Source of the DNA: Pseudomonas frederiksbergensis
GTDB taxonomy: Bacteria > Pseudomonadota > Gammaproteobacteria > Pseudomonadales > Pseudomonadaceae
Reading direction: 5' to 3'
Assembly (NCBI RefSeq): GCF_017114915.1
Contig: NZ_JAAUOE010000006.1
Location: forward strand, 146,192 to 210,191
DNA: 64,000 bases
Under the pieces are notes generated by a model that ran no database searches, was not told the origin of the DNA, and was given only the letters and a program-made list of their open reading frames with translations. The translations under genes were made by a program, and so were the position numbers. Below are positions 1 to 6,900 of this stretch, piece after piece. How positions within the stretch are numbered: the first letter of the stretch is position 1; each line of letters opens with the position of its first letter.

Positions 1-328
1 GGTCGTCCGTTCTGTCGCGGCCTACCTCGACACCGATATCGACAAAGGCCTGCCAGGTTCCGTCGAACGCACCGGCGAAATCCGCGCCACCAAAGACAAC
101 CCCAACCCTGGCGGCGAAGCCTTCCGTCAGGTACAGGTCCAACTGAAAATCACCCACATCGACCTGAAGAAAAACCAGCTGACCTTCGAAAACCCGGCCG
201 GCCAATCCAAAACCATCAACGTCGAAAAGCCTGAAGTCCAGGCGAAATTGAAAGATCTGAAAGTAGGGCAGAGTGTTGTGGTGACCTATACTGACGTGCT
301 GACAGTGACCACCCAACACCCAAGCTGA
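1..328 (+). CDS. Conserved hypothetical protein, C-terminal part
   Basis: An open frame runs from the left edge (frame 2) to a TGA at 326-328 and gives 108 residues; the start lies outside the window. The visible part is hydrophilic, with a repeated beta-type pattern (QVQVQLKITHIDLKKNQLTF) and no membrane segment. GC-rich codon use matches Pseudomonas core genes. I do not recognise the family. A 10-bp hairpin with a T-run follows at once, so the gene ends its transcription unit. Confidence 0.75.
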   Translation, partial: VVRSVAAYLDTDIDKGLPGSVERTGEIRATKDNPNPGGEAFRQVQVQLKITHIDLKKNQLTFENPAGQSKTINVEKPEVQAKLKDLKVGQSVVVTYTDVLTVTTQHPS

Positions 329-346
329 TCATTACTTGTACGTATT

Positions 347-388
347 GATTGTTCTTGTGCAGATAGTTTTGTAAGAACAATCATTTTT
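347..388 (+). terminator. Rho-independent terminator of the first gene
   Basis: A perfect 10-bp stem, GATTGTTCTT (347-356) with AAGAACAATC (373-382), is followed by ATTTTT (383-388). The loop is 16 nt, longer than usual. It lies 18 bp after the stop codon. Confidence 0.65.
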
Positions 389-518
389 AATGGTCGAACC
401 GGTGTGTGTAAGGGGGGTGTAAGCGTTATGTATGCAAAGCCTTACAAAATATTATGTGTATAAAATTTCATGATTATACGTGACGACATATCTGCCAAAT
501 TCTATTAAAATCCTTCCC

Positions 519-652
519 GTTCGCCCGGTGTCAGGGCTCTTTACCGGTGCATGGATTGCCAGGCCATTACACTGGGCGAACACCTTCTTTGGGAGGTGCT
601 GTTTAAAAGTTTCGGATATAAGAATGGGCGACCTTGGAGTCGCCCATTTTTA
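519..652 (+). ncRNA. Candidate structured small RNA ending in a terminator
   Basis: The 330-661 gap holds no convincing gene but is rich in structure. A 13-bp stem (519-531 with 569-581, one G-U pair) encloses a mini-hairpin with GGA in its loop (stem 549-551/557-559, loop TGGAT). Next come a small hairpin (582-585/594-597), a single-stranded GGA at 614-616, and a 9-bp terminator stem (624-632/639-647) whose loop CTTGGA also exposes GGA, followed by TTTTT. Upstream, TGTAAG (418-423) and CTTACA (441-446) lie 17 bp apart, reminiscent of a GacA box but with the wrong spacing (6 is usual). The GGA loops suggest an RsmA-binding RNA, but no homology is known to me and the TSS is not defined. Confidence 0.3.
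624..651. terminator. Bidirectional rho-independent terminator
   Basis: ATGGGCGAC (624-632) pairs with GTCGCCCAT (639-647) around the loop CTTGGA, with T647-T651 on the plus strand. On the minus strand it sits just after the stop of the 662-928 gene and is followed by TTCTTAT, so it can also end that operon. Confidence 0.7.
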
Positions 653-661
653 TTGGCTGAA

Positions 662-928
662 TTAAAGCTGCGCCCGCAACCGCCGCCCGACCACATCCAG
701 CAAATCGCAGCCGTCCCGCAATGAGATTGCCAACACCTGCGCCAACTCCTGCAACAGCACAGCGTCACTGCCAGGCGACTCACCCAAAGACAGCGCTTCC
801 AACAGCTGAGTGACACAGCGAATGCGATACGCCGCCGTGTCGTGCAACACATCGACAGGTGCTTCGGTGTCGATCAGCAGGGAAGGTACCGTGCAGTCGA
901 TACCGGTAATCGGCATGTATCGAGTCAT
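662..928 (-). CDS. Small hypothetical protein (88 aa)
   Basis: A small soluble protein with an acidic, leucine-rich helical C-terminal half (LLQELAQVLAISL) and no signal peptide. Its start ATG overlaps the stop of the upstream DUF6124 gene in an ATGA arrangement, so the two are translationally coupled. Small Pseudomonas-restricted proteins of this kind often occur beside DUF6124 or DUF3077 genes, but I cannot assign it to either family. An internal Met at residue 5 is an alternative start. Function unknown. Confidence 0.6.
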   Translation of the reverse strand: MTRYMPITGIDCTVPSLLIDTEAPVDVLHDTAAYRIRCVTQLLEALSLGESPGSDAVLLQELAQVLAISLRDGCDLLDVVGRRLRAQL

Positions 929-1269
929 GATTGAACCTCCTCATCGGACGCCCCACCGGGTGGGTCGAGGTTGTCCAGCGCCTGATTCACCAACAACTCG
1001 CCCAGCCCAGCCAATTGCTGAATCGATAGCGCCAGACTGCGGTGCGAACCTTCGAGTTCGCAGGCCAGGTCGGTGGTCAGTACGTTGAGCGAAGCGAGGG
1101 TTTCGCAGGCGTGGCTTAACAGGGTTTCAGTGTGGATGTTGGGGAGAAGGGTAAAAACGTGGCTGATGGGGTCGGGATTTTTGGGGTTGCGGAGGCGGGC
1201 GCTGACGGCGCGTTGGGTTGCTTGGCTGAGTTCAATGGGATCGAGAGACTCGGGTGGAAACTTTTTCAT
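925..1269 (-). CDS. DUF6124 family protein
   Basis: The start at 1269 is chosen because GGAGC lies seven bases upstream; the frame extends further but without a ribosome-binding site. The product (114 aa) has the recognisable core TETLLSHACETLASLNVLTT, then DLACELEGSHRSLAL and a QQLAGLGELLVNQAL helix, the pattern I associate with DUF6124, a Pseudomonas family of unknown function. It forms a two-gene operon with the downstream 88-residue gene (4-bp overlap). Confidence 0.7.
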   Translation of the reverse strand: MKKFPPESLDPIELSQATQRAVSARLRNPKNPDPISHVFTLLPNIHTETLLSHACETLASLNVLTTDLACELEGSHRSLALSIQQLAGLGELLVNQALDNLDPPGGASDEEVQS

Positions 1270-1487
1270 CGTGAAGCTCCTGAAATCAACGGAGCCGCAA
1301 AGCGGCATTTACATGCCTTGATCGTGTTCGGTCTGTCAAAACCGGTCGCTGAGGTTGCAGCGGCTGGGGGAGGTTATCTGGGGAGGAGTGGGTGTACAGG
1401 TTCATGGATGGCGATGGGGGTTGTGGGAAATGTCCTGTGCTCTTGTCAGGCGTCCCGAAGGGCTGAAAAATTGAGTCAGATTTGGTT

Positions 1488-1892
1488 TTAAGTGAACTCG
1501 TTTTTTTTATCGTTCATATAAACTGAGGGGCCACAAAGTAGCAGAGATTTCGTTGTGAATTCAATTGTCGAGTTGTTGTTCGAAGCATGAATCGTGAAGA
1601 GATTATCGCTTTGAGTGATTCTTATACTAAGTTTTTCTTTTGTAGGTATATTTTTGATCGTCAGGCTGCTGATTTCGCTGCAGTTTAAACCGATGCGGCA
1701 TGTGTTGAGTTCAGTCTTTTTCCATTTTTCGGGAGGGGCGTCAGGGAGTTCTTCGATATCAAACTCAAGTATTATCGTTGGTCTGTTGTTTTCGATGTTT
1801 ACTGTGAAAAATTCAACGAAGCCAATCGCTACGGAAGTCTTGAAAACTTGGTTGAAAAAAATGCTGCCATCGATATCGTTCCAGAATTTCAT
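1488..1892 (-). CDS. Imm50-type immunity protein
   Basis: A 134-residue soluble protein. The opening W-x-D-I-D-G-S-I-F, the central DIEELPDAPPEKWKK and the alternating beta strands match the Imm50 immunity family as I recall it, which neutralises nuclease-type polymorphic toxins. It is the last of a row of immunity-type genes behind the Rhs toxin. Base composition is AT-rich, unlike the flanking core genes, which suggests transfer. No partner toxin is visible next to it, so it is probably an orphan kept from an earlier Rhs tip or protecting against kin. Confidence 0.65.
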   Translation of the reverse strand: MKFWNDIDGSIFFNQVFKTSVAIGFVEFFTVNIENNRPTIILEFDIEELPDAPPEKWKKTELNTCRIGLNCSEISSLTIKNIPTKEKLSIRITQSDNLFTIHASNNNSTIEFTTKSLLLCGPSVYMNDKKNEFT

Positions 1893-1967
1893 TTTTGTTC
1901 CAAGCTGGGACGGCTCTATTTATGCGGATAAAAAATGAGCCTGAGAGTCATCTGGTCGATTCGACTT

Positions 1968-2363
1968 TCAGTCTAGCGGATAGTCACCTGTCCAAGGTGG
2001 AGTGAATAGCTCAGGATCGATGTTGTTCTCTTGAAGGTGGTTACTTATCTCTTCTTCCGTTTCTAGCGTTTGACACTTAGCAATGGTAGTGTCACTGCTT
2101 CCAATGCTATCCCTTGTTTCAATTATGAGCTTTGGTATTGTGAAGTCTACTACTACATATTTTGAGTTTTTTGAATCTTCCAGAAATTTATAATAGAACT
2201 CTCCTGGATATCTGTTTTTAAAGTTCAGATAGTACACCGCGTATATAGCAATCCATCTGCGTAAGGTGTCGTCGTTTGTAGGGAGTTCTTGCGCGATTTC
2301 TGTATACGATTTCGCTTCCAGATCCCACCAGACTTTTCTTGGGATTATTCTTGGATGGCTCAT
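1968..2363 (-). CDS. Hypothetical immunity-type protein, paralogue of the 3125-3535 gene
   Basis: 131 residues, AT-rich. It shares most positions with the product of 3125-3535: IPRKVW near the start, LRRWIAIYA, a TRDS segment, QTLETEE, and a common end FTPPWT-x-x-YPLD. I do not recognise the family. Its place in a row of immunity genes behind an Rhs toxin suggests an immunity role. A nine-codon reading frame (ATG at 2389) ends in TGA overlapping this ATG (ATGA), so the gene may have a coupled leader. Confidence 0.6.
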   Translation of the reverse strand: MSHPRIIPRKVWWDLEAKSYTEIAQELPTNDDTLRRWIAIYAVYYLNFKNRYPGEFYYKFLEDSKNSKYVVVDFTIPKLIIETRDSIGSSDTTIAKCQTLETEEEISNHLQENNIDPELFTPPWTGDYPLD

Positions 2364-2445
2364 TTTTGACCTTCAAATGGATTTGGCATTAAATTCAGCC
2401 AAATAGGTGTCCCCTTTCCTTGTTTTTATTTGTTTTATTTGTTTT

Positions 2446-2949
2446 TTATTGGCTGAATCGATTTTGTTGTTCGAAAAAATCTTTATAAACTGATAAGGCA
2501 GTTTTCCAGTTTTCAAATAGTCGCTCTTCGGATCCTTCGACTCCTTCGGGGGGAGGCATATACCTAACTAAAGGGGCGATTTCTTCTGGATAATCGAAGT
2601 CTGCGTATATCTCTTCTACTATTTCAAACGGGTCTTCATAGTTTTCTTGGTGCTCAAATAGGAATGAGAGCAATAAAAAAATCCAAGGTTTGGCGGTGTC
2701 TGTTTCTGCTGAAAGGTCCTTGTCTGCCAGCGATTGGAGTAAGTTGGTTGCCAAATAATCTTCTTGAGGTAGCAATGAGGCAAGCTCAATGGCTTCTTGT
2801 AGGGACATTTCTGTTAAGGCTTCACAAGCATATTCCGATACTCCTTTTTCATCAATAAGGCCGTGCTTGAATCCATAGAGAAGCTCTTTCCAGTTTAGCC
2901 ATGGAGTTTTTTTGTATATCTGATGGCCGTCGAGCAATAGCTTTTTCAT
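2446..2949 (-). CDS. DUF2247 family protein, probable immunity protein
   Basis: 167 residues, acidic, predicted all-alpha. The N-terminal WLNWKELLYGFKHGLI pattern followed by acidic helices fits DUF2247, a family often found beside polymorphic toxins. It lies between the two copies of an unknown paralogous gene. The flanking gaps hold AT-rich sequence with no toxin partner of useful length, so it is likely an orphan immunity gene. The family call is by pattern only. Confidence 0.6.
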   Translation of the reverse strand: MKKLLLDGHQIYKKTPWLNWKELLYGFKHGLIDEKGVSEYACEALTEMSLQEAIELASLLPQEDYLATNLLQSLADKDLSAETDTAKPWIFLLLSFLFEHQENYEDPFEIVEEIYADFDYPEEIAPLVRYMPPPEGVEGSEERLFENWKTALSVYKDFFEQQNRFSQ

Positions 2950-2960
2950 TTTCTTACTGC

Positions 2961-3113
2961 TTAGGTTAAAAGAGTCAAGAGAGATTTGTTCACCTTTTCA
3001 AGTATTGGATTTATTTGGGGGTTCAATTTTTCAGTTTGTTTTTTGTATCTGTGGATTCCCATTTTGTTTTCGAGCTGATATCCAGAATCCAGTCTCCCTT
3101 TTTTAGCTTTCAT
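2961..3113 (-). CDS. Possible small ORF or toxin remnant (50 aa)
   Basis: A short, very basic, lysine-rich reading frame fills the gap between the DUF2247 gene and the paralogue at 3125. It has no clear ribosome-binding site. The composition (many K, N, Q) would suit the end of a displaced nuclease tip, but no motif is recognisable and it may not be a gene. Confidence 0.2.
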   Translation of the reverse strand: MKAKKGRLDSGYQLENKMGIHRYKKQTEKLNPQINPILEKVNKSLLTLLT

Positions 3114-3124
3114 TTTTGGGTTGT

Positions 3125-3535
3125 TTAATCTAATGGATACTCGCACGTCCAAGGCGGAGTAAATAGATCTGGATTAATGCCGTTTTCTTGAAGGAAATTA
3201 TTGATGTCTTCTTCGGTTTCCAGTGTTTGATGTTTAGTAATTGTGATGTCGCTATCGTCAACGCTATCTCTTGTTTCAAGTACATGTCGTGAGATGTTGA
3301 ATTCGATGGCGACATATTTTGAGTTTTTTGCATTCTCCAAAAAATCATAAAACAAACGTGTGGCTCGTCGATTGACAAAATCGATTTGATAAGCTGCGTA
3401 TATGGCAATCCATCTGCGCAGAGAGTCGTCATTTTCTGGAAGCTCTTGTGCAATTTCAAGATATGATTTGCTTTCAAGTCCATGCCAGACTTTTCTTGGG
3501 ATCATTTTTTCAAAAGGGGACGGATTTATTTTCAT
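3125..3535 (-). CDS. Hypothetical immunity-type protein, paralogue of the 1968-2363 gene
   Basis: 136 residues from the ATG at 3535; starts at 3586 (MRQGG) and 3505 (MIPRK) are also possible and none has a strong ribosome-binding site. It is clearly homologous along its whole length to the 1968-2363 product (IPRKVW, LRRWIAIYAAY, TRDS, QTLETEED, FTPPWT, YPLD). The two copies differ at the 5' end: here NPSPFEKM is fused in frame, whereas in the other copy about 14 extra bases shift the equivalent segment into a separate leader. AT-rich and within the immunity row. Function unknown. Confidence 0.6.
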   Translation of the reverse strand: MKINPSPFEKMIPRKVWHGLESKSYLEIAQELPENDDSLRRWIAIYAAYQIDFVNRRATRLFYDFLENAKNSKYVAIEFNISRHVLETRDSVDDSDITITKHQTLETEEDINNFLQENGINPDLFTPPWTCEYPLD

Positions 3536-3602
3536 GAGTGCTTGGGAAAAGATGACTAGAAAATAAATCTTCCCCCCTTGCCGCATGCGATAGCTGAATA
3601 AT

Positions 3603-3911
3603 TTACTCTAATATGTATGTAAACTTTTCATCCCAGCCAAAACTCTCATCTTGAGCCTTTACTCGATCAAGGATGTTCACGATCTTTACGAAAGTGTCAC
3701 CCATGCTATTTTTTGAATTGTTAGAGTTTTTCCAGATTAGCTCTATAGGGCGTTCTATATTTGTACTAAGTAAATCCCATAAAGCGTTGAGGTTATTTCC
3801 ATAGAATTCACTAACTTTTAATGCTGATGCGAGTTGTTTGTGAAATTCAATTTCTGATCTGATAGTGGAGCCATCGAGTTCGATTATCATAGTTTTACTC
3901 TTTACTTCCAT
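3603..3911 (-). CDS. Barstar-family immunity protein
   Basis: 102 residues. The diagnostic barstar helix is present as FYGNNLNALWDLL, and the size and strand pattern fit the barnase inhibitor fold. Its ATG overlaps the end of rhs by 10 bp (ATGGAAGTAA), so toxin and inhibitor are co-translated. A second Met at residue 8 (MIIELDG, closer to the mature barstar N terminus) could be the true start. By recalled alignment, the residue matching Asp35 of Bacillus barstar is Asn here, while the Asp39 equivalent is kept. The expected partner is the barnase-like tip of the adjacent Rhs protein. Confidence 0.88.
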   Translation of the reverse strand: MEVKSKTMIIELDGSTIRSEIEFHKQLASALKVSEFYGNNLNALWDLLSTNIERPIELIWKNSNNSKNSMGDTFVKIVNILDRVKAQDESFGWDEKFTYILE

Positions 3912-6900
3912 GTTCCTATTGAGCTAACCGTGTCATAGTGGTCACTGGTTATGTAAAGAAGACCGTCATCTGAGTAGAGTAATCGTGTGCCCGGCTGATT
4001 GCTGCGAGACATTGTATTGTTAATCCCGACATCAGCCTCGTACCATGTGCGTCCGGGGGCGGATGGTAGTACATTGGTGTCATTGTGGAATATGTCTCCT
4101 CCCATCTGTCCTCCGGGAACGCTATTATTCAAGGCCTTTCCAGGCTTCCATCCGTTTTGTGCTGCCTGAGACTTCGTAACGTAGTTGTTAGGAAGTTGTC
4201 CAGTGGTTCTTAAACTTTCAACCACTCCGTTAGCCGCTTCTGTCGTTTTAAGGTCACGTTTTAGTGCAGCATATTTAGCTGCATTATGTGCTGCATTGTC
4301 AGGCGACTCTGGACCATCACATTCTTTACTAGCTAACCCCAACGGATCCACCCACCCCGTAGGGTTAGGCACGTACTGGTAGCTGTTCAACCCACCCGCC
4401 AGCTTGATCGGATCTGGCGTTAGATACCGCCCAGTCCCCGGATTGTAGTAGCGATGGCGGTTGTAGTGTAGGCCTGTCTCCGCATCGAAGTACTGACCCT
4501 GGAATCGCAACGGGTTATCGATTTCGCTGACGTCTAGCGTCGAAAGGTTCCCGTAGGCGCGGTATTTCGCCGACCACATGATCTCGCCGCTGTAGTCGGT
4601 GAGTTCTTGCGGGGTGCCGAGGTGGTCGAGTTGGTAGTAGAACGGCGTGGCTTTCAGCGGGCCTTCGCCATCAAGCATGGCCAACGGGCGGAAGCTGCCG
4701 GGTTCGTAGATGTAACTGCGATAGCGGTTGTCGGCGCTTTCGGCGATGAGACGTTCGCCTTGCCACAAGAATTCGGTGCTTTGACCATCGACGGTTTTGG
4801 CGATGCGGCGGCCGAAGGCGTCGTACTTGTAGCTTGCGATGCTGCCGTCGGGGAGGCTGACGCCGATCAGGCGATGTTGGCAGTCGTAGCGGTACTCGGT
4901 GACGAGTTTCTGGCCGGTACCGCGACGTTCGCGGATCAGGTTGCCGTGGGCGTCGTAGTCGTAGTGGCGGTCGCCCTGCATCAGCAGGCGATTGCCTTTG
5001 ACATTGGCCAAGTTCGCGCTTGGTTGGTCGCCTTGGCCCAGGAGGTTGCCCGCCGGGTCGTGGGCGAAGCTTTCCGGGGTGGTGCCACGGACGTTGATCA
5101 GGCGATCGAGCGGATCATAGTGATAGCGGCGGTTGCCTTTGCGGCTGTCGTCGATGCCCGCGAGGTTGCCGTTGGCATCGTAGGCGTAGCGGCGACGGAA
5201 CAGGTTGCGGTCTTGCTGGCTGACGGTGTGCGCCTGCAACCGGCCTTGTTCGTCGTACTGGTATTGGCTGAGCAACAACCCTTGTTGGCGCTGCTGTTCG
5301 CGGCCGGCGCTGAACTGGTGCGTGGTCAGTCGCGAGCCGTTGAGGTCGATGCTGCTCAGGCGTCCGCCGGGTTGGTGGCGGTAGTCGAGTTTGCTGCCAT
5401 CAGGCAGGCGGCAGTGGCTCAGTTGGCCGAGGCTGTCGTATTCGTAACGCGTGGTGCCCCAGCCTTGGTGTTCGGTGATGAGGCGATCTTGCAGGTCGTA
5501 TTCGTAGGCAAGAGGCCAGTGGCCGTCGTCGACGTTGACGAGACGGCCGAGGGCGTCGTAGCTGTAGTGAATTTCCTCGCCATCGGCCAGGGTTTTCACC
5601 AGCAGGCGACCAGCGGCGTCGCGTTGGTACTCGGTGATCCGCTCACTGCCGTCTTCACCGAATTCGGTTTTCTTCAGCAATTGGCCGTTGAGGTCGTATT
5701 CGTAGGCAGTCCGGCGACCGTCGAAGCCGGTTTCCTGCTGGATCAGGCCGTTCGGGTAGTAATCGAGGTGGTAGTGCTCACCACGTTCGTTTTCGATCTC
5801 AGTGAGCAGCAAGCGCGAGTTGTCGTAACGGTAGCGAAGCTGACTGCCGTCCGGGTTGAGGCGACGGCTAACCAGATGCAGGTCATCGGCGTATTCGTAG
5901 CGGGTGACGCGACCCAATTCATCACGTTCAGCGGTGACTTTACCGTAGGCGTTGTAGGTGAAGGCGCGGGTTGCACCACCGGGCAGGGTAATTTGTGCGA
6001 GGCGGTTGGCGGCGTCCCATTGATATTGGGTGATGGCGCCGGTTTCTTCCTGACGGGTGATCTGTCGGCCCAGTGCGTCGTAACGGTATTTGCGTTGGCC
6101 GCCGTCGGGCAGGCGCTCTTCCAGCAACTGGCCGAGGTTGTTCCAACCCAGTTGATGACGGCTACCATCCGGGTGACGGATTTCCAGCAGACGGCCCTGG
6201 CGGTCGTAGCTGTAGAGGGTGGCATTACCGTCGGGGTCGATCTGTTGAGTGATGTCGCCCTGATTGTTTCGTTGATACTTCCAGGTGGCTTTGCCGCGGT
6301 GCACGTCACTGACGAACCCGTTGCTGTATTCATACGAAACGGGTTCATCTTCCGGAGGAATGACGGCGATCATCAGGCCGTCTTCGTCGTACCGATATTC
6401 GGTAACGGCGCCTAGCGGATCTTTTTCTGCAATCAACTGGCCTTTATCGTTGTAGGCCTTCAGGTGTTCAGCGCCATCCGGATCGATCTTGCTGATAAGC
6501 CGCGCTTTATCGTCGTGGGTGTAAACCTCTTCGCTGCCATCGGCGTTGGTTACGGTCACGCTGCCTTTATCGTCCCAGGCGTAATGCGCTTCCATCTGCG
6601 AGAAGCTCGCCCAGTGATGGACGCAGCGCGACAACTTGCCTTCGTGCTCCCATTTCCAAAAGAAACTCGCGCCACCCGCCAGTTGCCGCTCAAGAATCAC
6701 GTGTTGATCGTTGTAGCGATAGCGTTCGGCTTCACCGGCAGCGTTCTTCGCTTCAATCAGGCGATGCTGCGCGTCATAGCTGTATGTGACCAGCGTCTGG
6801 ACGGTGTTCCATGCGTCTTCCAGATTGTCGGCGGGAGTGAACTGCTGGTAGTCGACGGCGATGATGTGCTTGCGGTCATACCGTAAGAGCAGGGCGCGGC

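Noticed and set aside
418..446. Canonical GacA box upstream of the putative small RNA
   Set aside because: The half-sites are there, but the spacing is 17 instead of 6, so I mention it only as a resemblance.
480..665. 61-codon frame over the structured region near the left end
   Set aside because: No ribosome-binding site and it runs through a terminator hairpin; RNA structure explains the sequence better.
4607..6415. 602-codon open frame antisense to the rhs YD-repeat region
   Set aside because: It is a shadow of the GC-rich repeat coding; the translation is a valine/alanine-rich run without domains, and the opposite strand encodes clear Rhs repeats.
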